Shown here in pieces: positions 1 to 11,991 of a DNA stretch of 22,291 nt (positions are counted from its first letter, which is position 1; every line of letters begins with the position of its first letter). This DNA is from Paramecium sonneborni (lineage: Eukaryota > Ciliophora > Oligohymenophorea > Peniculida > Parameciidae). Location: contig CAJJDN010000030.1 of the NCBI GenBank assembly GCA_905182985.1, positions 588,612 to 610,902 on the forward strand. The letters run 5' to 3'. Position numbers and translations under genes: made by a program. Under the pieces are notes generated by a model. It saw only the letters and a program-made list of their open reading frames with translations. It searched no databases and was not told the origin of the DNA.

Positions 1-1015
1 TATTCAATTATTTTTTTATTAATTTTTTGGAATCAAATATAATTTTCTAGAGTTAAAGCATGGAAAAGATTATTTTCGTTTGTCAATCTAATCGTTTTCT
101 ATTTTAACTTAGATTCAAATTAAAATAAATTTTAATTAAATTAACTAACTCAATTAAGTATTAAATTTAAAAATCTGTATCTATTTTAATATTAATATAG
201 CCTTTTGCTCTAATATTTTTATATTTATTTCATATAACAAACTACTTTGTAAACAATAATTTTGAAAAAATAGAAATTTGCTAACTTCTTTATAAATTTT
301 TGTTAAATTAATTATGCACGTATATCTAAAAATTGCAAAGAAATTTAATAATAAATACTTAGCAAATCAAAAAAATTAAAACCTATAGATATCATATTAA
401 GCTGAGATATTATTTAAAATTTTTATATTTATCAAGCACTTATTGAGCTGAAATAGGAGAATAATTGAATAAATTTGATAATATTAGATATAAATTTTAA
501 ATACATTTTTTTGACTTTTTATAGATTATATCTCACTTTTTTTAATACCTAAGTGAAATAAATAGATAATGGGATAATGAATGAGTAATTTAAGAAAAAT
601 CGATAAATAAGTAATGATAAACAAAAATATCTAATTTAAATAATGTGTATCACAAAATAAATTAAGCTAAAAAAAATCCTTTTGAAAATTTCAATCAAAT
701 GATCTTCGAAATCTCAAATATCATTTAAAACTCTATTCCCCCATATGTTTGAAGATGATTGATAATTATTGGTAACTCTAAATATATAAAAAAGGGATTT
801 GATGCTAATTTAAAGAAAAAAAATTAAATTTTGATAATTAATTGAAGATTAAAAATATAAAATTATAATGCATGTCTTAAAAATTTTGAGATTCCCATAA
901 GGATTGTTTTATTTTACAGAAAATTCTAGGGGTAAAATTAAACTATTAAAAATACTAAATTTTAATTCTGAGAAAAACAAAATAATATTAAAATGTACGT
1001 ATATGTATATTGAAT
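1..1015. other. AT-rich region without a supportable gene
   Basis: This is downstream of the minus-strand gene. TGA (or TCA for the minus strand) recurs in the frames I followed. The longest frame with an ATG that I found is on the minus strand, about 395 down to 150 (81 codons, K/Q/Y/I-rich). That length is expected by chance when TGA is the only stop. I see no Cys-rich motif, tRNA-like T-arm or telomeric repeat. It probably holds the 3' flank of the large gene and intergenic DNA. Confidence 0.6.
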
Positions 1016-4000
1016 TCAAAAATAAAATAATTAGTTATTTGCAACAGGCACTTACTTTTTTTTATTTATTAATTTATAAATATTTAATACTTTTGAAAAT
1101 AAATCCTTTCCAAAAACTGTTGCAAGACTTAGAATCAAAAAACTCATCTAAAAAAATCCTAAAACAACTTTGTTTTCATATGTCATATAAATTTCATTAG
1201 TATCAAAATAAAAAAATAAACTTAAACTAAATAATGTTAAAATTCCTTCAACTAATAAGAATATAATCTTATCTAGTTTAGAACATTATTTATATTTGTA
1301 GATTAAGTAGCATTAACTTAAATTGCTGACAGATATTAACAAGGTTTATAAGATATATTCTTCTTAGAAAAACACTAATACTATATGGAAAAACATTGTT
1401 CTGAAAATATCTAAAGTAATAAACTTTATTTCTAGCCTTGCTTTAAGATTTTTGAACTAATGACTACTGAATATACTTAATGATTTTAATTAAAAGCCAA
1501 TACATATGAAAAATATTAAAAGTGTAAAATAAGAGGTTAAGATACTTCTCAAATTATCTATCTTATTATAATGAAGTTACAAAATCACTTTAAACAGCAA
1601 ATCCCAAGAATTAATGTAAATTAATTGTCTTATTAAATCATATTTTTGTTGATATCTTATTTTCATTAATTATTTTATACACTATCTAATGCCCAGTATT
1701 AAATTAATTAATGCAATTAAAATCTGTGATGTTAATGTTTTTTCATGTTAAAATTTTCTCATATAATAACATAACTTAGAAAATATTTTATAAATTGTTT
1801 TGGCAAAAAAAGGTAGTGTTACCAATCCTAAAAATTAAATAAATTGTGGTAGGATATTCTTAAAAAGATCAGCATCTACATTATATTCTTTAAATTTTCC
1901 AGTTAGATCAAGTTACTTTTTTTATCCTGTTATTATATTTAAATAATCATCGATTTCAAAAACTTGAAAATAATATGTTATAGATAACAAGTCATATGCT
2001 TAAAAATATATTTAGAGGTTCTCAGGATATTCTACATTTATAAATCTTAGGAATGATTGATATTATAAAAGATTTAGTGTTTCTACAATAATCTAACTTT
2101 CACCAGAAAGAAAAGAAATTAAACATATAGAAATAGCTCCAATCATAAATGCCTAATTTGATTCTTTAACTTTTACAGATATTGATTTAAGTTATTTTGA
2201 TATTATTTTAGGTGATTAGAGAGTAATTGACTCATTAGGATTAATGATTGTTTAATTATTTGAGTTAACAATTCCTTGATTAAGCAAAACTAAGAGAACT
2301 GGTTTTGTTTAAAGCTATATAAATATTTCAATGGCAACTAAATACTAAGCATATTAAAGATTTAATGACATCATTTAAATAGAATTGACTGTGATATTAT
2401 AATTCTAGGGAGCCAAGTCAATTATGCTTAAGTTAAACAATTGCTAGTCTTGTATTTCTGTCTTGCTAAATTTTACTTCTTAATCAAATGTAATTTGAAC
2501 ATATTATAAAGTAAAGGATTAATTTTTAAAATTCAGTCTTATGGAGGGTTTTTGAGAGTAAACACATTCAGATTGTTGGCATATCTTATTTTCATTTAAT
2601 AGCTCCAATTATGAATTTTAACTATCTAAAATTGAATCATTCTTTTTTTAAGATTAATTAATAATGGTAGAATTAGGATCATCATTTTATTTTTTTAACA
2701 AACATTTATTATTCTCGAAGGAATAATCTATATCACATTAAAGACATGTTCCTTGAGAGCAGATTAGACAATTCTGTGTACATTAAAATTAGCATTCAAA
2801 ACATCCATCATATGGTTAATCATTTTAATCATCACAATTTTCATATTCATTTATTACAATTCCATCTCCACAAATAGGAATACAAGAATTTTATTAAAGT
2901 GAAAAACCTATCTAGCATTAAATTTAGCATTCATAACATCCATCATAAGGAATATTATTCTAATCTTCGCACTATTCATTGCCTGCAACAATACTATCTC
3001 CACATAATGGCAAACAATCATTACTATAATCATTTTGATATAATCCTATTGAATTATCACATAAGTTTAATTCTTCACAAATACCTTTTGATTATACTGC
3101 CACTAAAGGAGATTAACATTCTATACATTTTCCAAATTCACAATTCAGACATTCTATTTGACATTAAAAGTTACATTAGAAACATCCATCATATCTCTAT
3201 TCATTATCATCATCACAAATTTCATCAGTTGCTAGCATATTATCACCACAAACTGAATGACATGAATTACTTACAATATCCAAATAGAATCCAAAAAAAC
3301 AATGTATACAAATTCCATAAGCACATTAATTGCAATTTTAAGGACATTAATATTTACAATTTAAACAAGAATCTAATTCATATAAATTGCCATCGTCACA
3401 TTCTTCTTATTAAACTAATATGCCATCACCACACTTAGGCATACATTTATTTCCATAATATCCAAATTCACATTCTAAACATTGTGAAAGCAAACATTAT
3501 TTACAATTTTGAGAGCATTTATTGATATTTTACTCAATTATACAAGTGTTAGTAATCAAATCTAGATATCCAACTTAACAAAAATACATAAGTTATTCTA
3601 AAACAATTTACAATTAGGTTACTCTTAAATGGTTAGCTAAGGTTATATTGAATTACATGAATTATTTAATTAATCTAATTCATAATTACTTTAACATGAT
3701 TGACATATTCCATTAAAAAAGATTTCATAATATTGAGTGGATTAAAATTAACATTTAAAACATCCATCATAAGCAATTTAATTACCATCATCGCATTCTT
3801 CATTTCTAACTATAATTTAATCTCCACAAATAGAATCACAAAAGGATAAACTTAATCTCCATCCTTCTTTACACTCATAACAAACACCATCAATACAATT
3901 TGTACAATTAATATCACAATTTTATTCACATTAATTATTACAATTATCATCATTAATTAGATTTTAATCATCACACTATTCTAGTTCTTCAATTATACCA

Positions 4001-7000
4001 TTTCCACATACAAAAGAAGTACAACTGAAATTATATTCACAGCTAATTTTTATACAATTTAAATATTCATTCAGAAAATACCCATTGCTACATAACTAAC
4101 ATACTCCTTCAAAACAATAAAGACAAGTCTCCTAACATTTTGATAAGCATTTATTTTCACTCAGATTAAATTCTTAAGAACATTTAAAACATTCACCATA
4201 AATACATTAAATGCATTTATCATCACACTCATATCTACACTAATAGCAACCATCAAATTGTTCCATATTTTAATCATCGCATTCTTCCCATCCATTAATA
4301 AATCCATCACCACATAAAGATTCACAAATTTATAATTCTTAATTAAATTACAAACCTGTTTAACATTACTAGGGTAAAATGCATATATTCTCATAAAGCT
4401 CATATAGCTCAGCACATTAAAAACATTAACCATCATAACATTGAATACAGCTTTTCTAACATTCAGAAATACAATCCCCATATTCATTTAAATTATAATC
4501 TTTCTAGCACATTAAGCATTATCCATTAACATACTCTTTACATTGAGGAAATTAATCAATTTCATTCTCTTCCCCATAACAAAATCCATCCCAAAGGTAG
4601 TAGTTTTTATTACATTCTTAACAAACTCCTTTTATGCAATTTAAGCATTGTTAGCTACAAGAATATTTACAATAATAACAACCATCATATTCTTTATAAT
4701 TGTTATCCTCACAGTCTTCATCAAATGTTATTATTCCATCTCCACAATTAGATTCACAGATATTAGTATATTAATTAATATAAAAACCTTGTTCACATCT
4801 ATAGCAATGATCTTCAAAATATAATTCACATTAATTTGAAACTTCAAACATGCAACTTAAACAATTTTGATCATCTATTTCACATTTTTCATCATGTGCA
4901 AGTATTCCATCTCCACAAGATGAAATACAAGAAAAGTTGTCACCTAAATAATAGCCACTTTGACAACTTATGCAATTGTTTTCGTTACAAGTTGCACAAT
5001 ACTCAAAACAATAACTACAATATAAATCTGGAGATAATTTAAATTAATATTGGCAAAAGCTCAACGGTTTTTCTTTTAAATTACACTTTTATTCAACCTT
5101 GTCAAAATAAGCATAATTTTTGCATTAAATACAATTGTCTTAAACTTATATTTAACAGTGTTCAACTATCTTTGAATTATATTGTAAAGATTTAATACAA
5201 TAATATTAATTAGAGGATAATTCATATTCTTTTGTGCATTTCTAACATCTACCAAATTAACACAATTGACAATTCAAATCACATGTAAATACACAAGATT
5301 TGCAACTTTGATAAATATGCAAGGACTTGATCATTTCACATTGTTCTTTATCATTCTAAATTCCATCTCCACATTTAGCATAACATTTAGATTATATTAA
5401 TTCAAACCCTTCTTTACAATTATAACAGACTCCTTAAATACAATTAAGGCATGAATCCTAACAACTATATTAACAGAAATGACAGCCATCTCCAATTATT
5501 AAATTACCATCATCACATTGTTCATCATTTGTTACTATTTAATCTCCACAAATTGATTAACAAATATAATCATTATTATTGTATCCAGTCTTACATTTTA
5601 GACAACCAAGCCCAGTTGTATCACAATCAATGCAAGTACTTTGACATTTTATTTAGCAATTTATACAACTTTTATATGGTGAATTATCGCATTGTTCACC
5701 AAGTACTCTCTTAAGATCTCCACAAATTGCTATACATATTTTTTCATTAGTAAGTAAATATCCATCTGCACATATTGCGCATCTATTATTTATACAACTA
5801 GCGCATGATGTTTAACATTAAAATTAGCAAAGGTTATTACAACCATCATTATTATTAGTATTACGATCATCACATTCCTCTGAATTGATCCCAGAAGGAT
5901 CTGTTACAACTAAACCATCTCCACATACATTATCACAATAATAATACTTAGGAACAAAGCCAGCCAATTCACAACTTAAGCATTTATTAATAGTGTAATC
6001 ACAAGAAGAACAACCAATTCTACAAAAAAATTTACAATCCTTACAACCGTCTGTATCTTGAAGATTGCCATCTTCGCATTATTCACTTCCAACTATCATG
6101 AAATCTCCACATAATTCTTTACATTACCAAGGAGTAACTGTTATATCAATATACCAACCAGCAGTCAGGCATTCAAAACAATTTCCTCTTATACAATTTG
6201 TGCATGAAGGTTAGCATTAATATTTACAATTGAAACATCCATCATATTAAATAGTATTTCCATCTTCACATTCTTCAATTCCTGTAATAATTCCATCTCC
6301 ACAAACATCAGGACAAGGTAAATTAGTTGATTAATCACATGTCAAACAATGACTTGGACATTAAAATTAACAATTAAAGCATAAATCATTAAGACCTGTA
6401 TTACTATCTTCGCATTATTCATATTCTTTTATTTATAAATCTCCGCAAATTGGTTGACATTCTCCAGATACTATATGATATCCAGAATCGCATAAACTAC
6501 AAGTTATTGTATGCCATATTTTTTAATTATTATTACATTATTTATAACATTGACTTAGAGATGTATTTTCTGTATTTGGACAATCTATAAAAATTATTAT
6601 TATTTATACTTGTACAACTATTAATTGATTCATAATAGCCAGATGCACATCTACATTTTAACCCTTTTAATTATCTATTTTAAGAGGAATTGCATGTTAA
6701 ACAACCATCTATTGTTGTTCTAAAACAAGTTAAGCATGATGAATGACAAGGAAAACATGCTTTATTTACATCCATATAAGCTGAGCCTGTTTGACATCTA
6801 CAAGTTGATCCTATTTATTCTATACTAATAATGTTGTTATTGCAAGTTAAACACTCATTAGAAGTAGGACCATAACAAGTTTTACAAAACTAATGACAAA
6901 GTTAACATTAAGGATTAGATACAATTGGATAATAACCATCAATACAATTACATTACCCATTTAATAATTATCTCTTATTACTATTTAAACATTCTAAACA

Positions 7001-9306
7001 ATAAGTTAAACTTAAACATTAACTACATTCTATAGGACAGTTCAAACATTGATTTTAATCTTCATATTGATTGATTTTGCAAATGCATCCTAATTTAGAT
7101 AACATATAAGTAGTTTTGCATGTTTTACAATCTATTTTTGATGTACATGTTAAACAAGATGATGGACAATTTAAACATCTTAAAGATTCTTTATCATAAT
7201 ATTAATAGCTCATACATTCTGCTTAAGAAAATTTTACAATATTAGCATTATAAGTACTATTCCACAAAGTACATTTAGTTTAATTTGAACATTATAAACA
7301 ATAAGGTTAGCAATTATGAACAGCAATATAATAATTGTAGAATCCACAATAAGCATAAACTGGTTCATTATTTGGACCAAAACATTCCCAAGTGATGGTT
7401 AATGTATTTGTATTATGGTTGATTTTTTCATAGACTTTATCATATTTTGAGCCATCAGAATTAATTAAATTAGAATTATTACTTGATTTAGAAATTGGTG
7501 TTTTATTTTCAATCTAATATATAAATTCTCCATTTGAAGGGAAAGATGGTCCATAAACTATATAAAATGCAATAGTGACACTATGATGTGGAGATAATAT
7601 ATTATGAATTCTTTAAAATTTAGCTTAAGCCCATACAAAAGGCCCTCCAAAAACTCTAATATTTGATTAATATGAATAATAGATATCTGATCCTTTTAAA
7701 AAGTTTGTTCCATTTTGAGAAATTAAAGTATATTATGCATATTATTCAGGGTCTGTGGCAGCATTTGTATATTCTTAAATCAAATATTAAGAGTCTTAAT
7801 AATAAAATAAAAAATACAAGGTGTTTCATCATCATAATCCTAACAATAATCCCAATTTTATTTTTAATATGGGGATGAGCAATAAGATCTGCATTTACCA
7901 TCTCTATAAATATAGTATCCATATTCACAATGCTTACATTAAAACGATATTACTAATTAATATTTATCTTTTGCTCTACTTCACATTATAAACACTTTTC
8001 AGGACAATATCCTGAAGTAATTTATATTTAAGACAATCCCCATCCTGCTAAGTCATCGCTAATGTTAATAAATTTGAGATTTACGTATAATTGCCTATTG
8101 CTGAAAATAGAAATGAATATTTAGGAATATCAACATATGTAATTAATACATATCTTGTAGTTGAGGAATACGTTGAAAAAGCATTATTATATTATTTAGA
8201 ATCTGAAATTGTTAATTTATGGGTTTGAACTCCAGAAGCATTTCTATAAATAGATCCAAAATATGTATTGTTATTGGCTACATAAATTTTTCTTAAAAAT
8301 TTATTCACGATGTAAATAATATCATTAAAAGAAATAACTGAAATTTTCAATCCAATTAAATAGGTTGCTTAGTAATAACTATTCAAATTTTTAAATAATT
8401 TATAGATTCCAGAATTAAACTCCGTATATATTTTAAGAACCATAATAAAAAACTTTTGGTGATGTATCTACATCTTATTGGTCATATATTAATTGCCATT
8501 TTACATCATAAGAATAAACATTATCATAATCGATGATGCTAACTATATAATCTCAATTAAAAATAATTACTTGGATATTATTAACAAAATCCATTTTAAT
8601 ATAATGGAGTTTAGATATCACAAATATTTTTGCATCCTTCTTCCTTCCAATAGTATAAATTTGATGGACAAGGTGGGCAAATGTTGTTTATTGGTGAGTC
8701 ATAATAGCAACTGGTACATTCATTCTAATTTGGACCTGTACATTAGTCACATGATGGATAACAGATGATTTACAAGTTTGAGATAAAAATATTTCTTAGT
8801 GAAACCAATCCTGTATTAATATTAGAGGATGTAAATGTTATTTAAGCAGAACCTGAGGAGACAATTGTAAAATTGACGGTTCTAACTTAAAAAGGAAGGT
8901 TATCACAAAACCCAGTTATAATTTGATAATCTGAAGGGGAAGTGTAGGAGTATGTATATGAAAATGATCCTATTGTAAATTAAACATTTTCAGATAACCA
9001 TGTACCTTGAAAAAATAAATCTATTGACACATAATCCCCATCTCTGAAATTGATTGAGGAATACGTTTGAGCGGATGGATATGTACTACTTAAAGTAATG
9101 TAACTTATCGCAGGGGTAGTACAAGTGATAAAATTTGCAGTAGTATAGGTTGAGGGCAATAGAAAGTTTCCAGAATAATAATATGCGTATATTCCGGTCT
9201 ATTTAGTGAATTTTGAATTAGAGCTCAACATACTAGTTGAGATTATCCATTATGAATTCGAATGCTCAATCAAGCAAACGATGAGGTAAATCGCAGAAAT
9301 TGCCAT
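1016..9306 (-). CDS. Giant Cys-rich surface protein with DUF4215-type repeats and a C-terminal multi-pass membrane domain
   Basis: Read with TAA/TAG as Gln and TGA as stop, this is about 2,729 codons. The start ATG at 9306 opens a signal peptide (MAISAIYLIVCLIE...), and no in-frame ATG was seen upstream. Order by approximate residue: 20-180 beta-rich unique domain; 182-245 Cys-rich; 246-450 second unique domain; 480-640 third unique domain ending in a WECFGPNNEP-like motif; 640-960 furin-like CxxC repeats; 965-2155 DUF4215-type repeats (CGDG...EECDDGN...DGC); 2155-2350 linker; 2350-2710 several membrane segments; stop TGA at 1016. It is probably an integral plasma-membrane protein with a large disulfide-rich extracellular part. 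The ligand and function are unknown. Four introns are clear, and three sites need an unexplained frame change (listed separately). The intron-corrected length then closes exactly. The family call is by motif. Whether the gene is intact is uncertain, and the last codons depend on an A8 run near 1045. Confidence 0.85.
1031..2160 (-). other. C-terminal multi-pass membrane domain of the minus-strand gene
   Basis: After the last Cys repeat and a polar linker, hydrophobic segments appear at about 2153-2100 (AFMIGAISICLISFLSG), 1840-1780 (LGLVTLPFFAKTIYKIF), 1540-1480 (YFTLLIFFICIGF), 1400-1290 (two weaker segments), 1265-1205 (IIFLLVEGILTLFSLSLFF) and 1170-1110 (LGFFQMSFLILSLATVFG). Between them lie Lys/Arg/Gln-rich loops. 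The preceding stretch at about 2090-1860 reads as a conserved soluble part with aromatic and acidic residues. This makes the product a multi-pass rather than GPI-anchored or secreted protein. Function unknown. The TM count is by eye. Confidence 0.7.
2741..6315 (-). repeat. Tandem array of about 15 DUF4215-type Cys repeats
   Basis: The unit is CGDG-(I/L)-x(4-5)-E-(E/Q)-C-(D/E)-DGN-x(4-6)-DGC-x-x-C, followed by a Cys-rich tail (C-x-x-C-x-x-C-x4-C-x-x-C-x-x-G). On the plus strand the units show as recurring ccatctccaca and catcatcacattc. About 15 CGDG-type cores can be counted. At least three are eroded: CGDL...EQCDNS near 5700, CGDG...EQCEMI near 5340, and CGDG...EKCEID near 4900. This pattern is known from the Myxococcus cysteine-rich/DUF4215 families and is common in large ciliate surface proteins. 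It probably forms a rod of small disulfide-bonded units outside the cell. Confidence 0.8.
3580..3584 (-). other. Frame break 3 in the minus-strand gene (one base short in a T5 run)
   Basis: On the minus strand TGTATTTTTGTTAAG has five T. As written the frame runs into a TGA about ten codons later. With six T it reads ...NNLCIFCQVGYLDLITNTC, a normal Cys-repeat tail, and then stays open through the last four DUF4215 units and the membrane domain to 1016. The only frame-restoring GT...AG segment I found is 38 nt and would delete conserved Cys residues. Confidence 0.65.
7941..7944 (-). other. Frame break 2 in the minus-strand gene (one base short in a T run)
   Basis: On the minus strand CGTTTTAATGTAAGC has four T. 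With five T the reading becomes ...QYRFQCKHCEYGYYIYRDGKC, restoring a CxxC pair before the next motif. As written, the upstream frame misses these Cys residues. The only GT...AG combination I found that would restore the frame without truncating the Cys pattern is 47 nt, longer than any other intron here. Confidence 0.6.
8413..8453 (-). other. Frame break 1 in the minus-strand gene (one extra base, or a 34-nt atypical intron)
   Basis: Upstream the frame reads ...DTSPKVFYYGSQNIYG; downstream it continues one base later as NSGIYKLFKNLNSYY.... The change can be explained by one surplus base around 8413-8422 (within GTTTAATTC on the minus strand). A 34-nt GT...AG intron at 8420-8453 would also restore the frame, but it starts GTT and ends GAG, unlike every other intron here. 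Confidence 0.55.
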
Positions 9307-10019
9307 AAATAAAATAATAGAACTTCCAAAAATATTTGAAAATGTTAATAGAAAAAGCAAATCTTCAAAAATTTATAAACTTTTTAAATTCTATAAAATT
9401 TTGTTATAGAATTATTGAATAAAATTTAAAGAGATTACCTTTGAGAAATGGCTTAAATTATAAGTCTTTTCTTTTGAAGATTAAATAAAGAGAATAAAAA
9501 GGATTAGATTATTTGAATAATTATATTATTAATGTACAATTTATAAATTATAATAGCTTTGCAGAAAGAGCAATAAGATTAGAATACAATATTTAAAAAT
9601 AAAGTTATCATAAATTGAATGTGAAACAATAAAATAAGAAATTTAATGTGTTGTTAAGTATTTTCATGTAATATCTTTAATTATTTATAGTAAAATCTAT
9701 AACATTCTCGCTCACTTTTTAATGTCTTATATTCTTTGGAATAATGCATTTTCTACAAATATTACCATTAAGATAAAAATTGAATCTACCATTTTTAATT
9801 TAGCTACTTTGAGATATGAATATTCACTAAAATATATTAATTTATATTAGAATAAATTAAAAATATTATAAACTTGATCATACGAAAAAAAATTAACTAA
9901 GAACCATTATTATTGTCTTCATGGTCGAAGAAATTGCTCACATTCCAATTAGATATTAACGTATGATACTAGATATTTAGAAGTAACCATTTTAAGTAAT
10001 CAATTAAGTCTTTTATTCA

Positions 10020-10300
10020 GGTTCCATTTTCGAAATTATATGTGCTCATTCTTCGAATTTTATATTAAAATTATACTATAAACAATACAAAAAAATTATA
10101 GATAACATACTTTCTTGCGAAATCATTCAGCTTTTGAAATTTAAGGTAATTAAAAAACTATAAGATCTCTAATTTGGGGTCACTAAAAAGTTTCTCTGCA
10201 GTCACATAATAGCATGTATTTGGGCTTGACCCAAATGTAGGTTTGTCTCAGAAGTCACATGATGTTGGATTCTCTAATCATGGTATTGAATTTGACGTAT
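10020..10300 (-). pseudogene. Possible small coding relic (very tentative)
   Basis: The minus strand near 10270-10145 reads with normal-looking composition: NPTSCDF, then a TGA at 10248-10250, then DKPTFGSSPNTCYYVTAEKL. A second TGA lies upstream in the same frame near 10280. After the TGA the frame is open for 76 codons, to a TGA at 10017-10019. The patch is richer in G+C than its surroundings. The opposite strand is also open here (9878-10351, 157 codons), which weakens the case. No family is recognised. Confidence 0.15.
10218..10236. repeat. Perfect 7-bp inverted repeat with 5-nt loop
   Basis: ATTTGGG-CTTGA-CCCAAAT, in the higher-GC patch about 0.9 kb upstream of the minus-strand gene. 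Two copies of AGTCACAT(A/G)AT flank it, near 10200 and 10252. It could be a hairpin in a transcript or a palindromic binding site. The role is unknown. Confidence 0.4.
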
Positions 10301-11991
10301 TTTATTAATAGAAATCTTCAATTTTTTAATATAAAATTATTATTTAAATGAATTATATCATCTATTTATTATGATATTATACCGCTCAAAGTGTTAGAAA
10401 GTATGTTTAAATTATTTAATCTCAGAGTAATAGTTTAGTATTTAGATTCTAATTGAATAGGAAGCTTTACATTTGTATTTTTTAATTTTAATTCTATGAA
10501 TTTTTCTATTATATTGGCTATTGTCAGAAATAAAATAATGAAAAATGTTATAAGTATACTTATTAATAATCATTTCTTATTTATTTTAACTTTTTAAATC
10601 ATCCATCATTCTCTTATATCTCTGATTTTGTATCTATCTATTTAATCATGGATAATGTTAAGAATAGATAATATTACGTTAAATAGATATAGCATACATT
10701 TGAGTCTTCTTATTAGTCTGATGATTTATAATGGCTATAAGTGTTATTTTAAATAGTAGTATATTGGAATACAAGGAAATAAATAATATAGATGCATAGG
10801 TATAAAATAACATTAGGGTAGAAGGGAGTATACAGCTTGTCATCTTAATCTTAAGTAAATTTAACACAAGCAATTGACTAGATTTGAAACCTTAAAGATA
10901 TGTCTGAAAGAAACACAAGAATAATTCATATTTAGATGTGATCTAGCAAAGTTTTTAGTTCTGAAAAAGAATTACAGCAGCTGATAAACTAAAGGATTCT
11001 GAGCTTGATTGATTTAATCAATTCACTTAATAATTGTAGATTTTTCATTATTCACTTCTTAAAAAAAAACGAAAATAAAATATTCGTGAAATCTTAAAAA
11101 ACATTCTCTAAAATTAGGAATGAAATAAAGTAAAGATAATTTAATTTAGAAAAAAGAGGATTTCTAAAAATGAATTCTATAAAATTATTGATGCTACAGA
11201 TTTTCATATAATATCACAAAAATAATCCTTTAACTAACTAAAAATAGAAATTGAAAATATAAATTTAAATAAAATTATTTTATAGTACTAATTTTAACGT
11301 TTATATTTAATAAAGCATATAGATATATCTTTTTTTTTAAATTCTTCACTAAGCATTCCTTTCATCTGTTATATTTTATTAATTCTAATACTCATCTCTT
11401 TCTATAGAATCAAATATTTTTTTTTAAAGAAGAGTAAGGTATGGGTTTATACTTTTTAAAATATAAAATGTATAAAAATCAAATCCTAAATAATTAATTA
11501 AAATGAATTACTTTTTTAAGGATTGAAATAAGTAAGAATAACATAGATATCTTAAATAGAATGATTAATTTAAATCCATAAGATATCTCTATTCCTTAAT
11601 TTGATATTAATATAAATTGATTATTTAAAATTCAAATTCTAAAAATTGATGGAAACTATTTTTTAGATTTTGATTTGTACTAGATTTATTAAACTAGCTA
11701 TTAAACAATAGAACCAATAAAAGACCTTCTTAATTCTTAAAAATTTGTATTGTAGTGAGAGAATAAATTACATTAATATTGACAAAGTATTATAACATCT
11801 AATAGTTTGTTCATGTCTATATTTAATTCTTGTTAATAAATAAAAATTAGCAATAGCATTTTTATATATTTACCTTATTATTAAATATAAAGTTACAAAG
11901 AACAAAGACAAATATAGAAATATTTAGCAGAAAAGATATTAAAGTTAATCATTAGATTATTGAACTTAAGAAAATGATAATTGGTGAATGA

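Larger units (their letters stand above)
6585..8570 (-). other. Four short spliceosomal introns of the minus-strand gene
   Basis: Introns are at 8543-8570 (28 nt), 8059-8084 (26 nt), 7795-7817 (23 nt) and 6585-6609 (25 nt). Read on the minus strand, each begins GTA and ends AG. Three end in TAG, and 7795-7817 ends in AAG. None is a multiple of three. Removing each one moves the reading into the frame that carries the continuing Cys pattern or hydrophobic pattern. They all lie in the N-terminal third; the 5.6-kb exon carrying the DUF4215 array and membrane domain has none that I can see. Confidence 0.8.

Noticed and set aside
150..395. Minus-strand 81-codon frame with ATG
   Set aside because: Length and composition are as expected by chance in AT-rich DNA with one stop codon; no motif.
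2899..3438. Standard-code plus-strand open frame of 179 codons (and others at 4836-5042, 5451-5714, 8493-8768)
   Set aside because: They are antisense shadows of the DUF4215-repeat gene. Their His/Asn/Tyr-rich content is the reverse complement of Cys/Asp/Gly codons.
4161..4487. Standard-code minus-strand open frame of 108 codons (and 7746-7928)
   Set aside because: They lie on the correct strand but in the wrong frame. The frame that keeps the Cys pattern contains TAA/TAG read as Gln.
2741..6315. CRISPR-like or satellite DNA array because of recurring ccatctccaca words
   Set aside because: The recurrence is of a protein motif (CGDG) with diverged synonymous and flanking bases and variable spacing, in a eukaryotic coding frame.
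9878..10351. Plus-strand open frame of 157 codons upstream of the minus-strand gene
   Set aside because: No ATG near its start, no motif, and the length is within chance expectation when TGA is the only stop.
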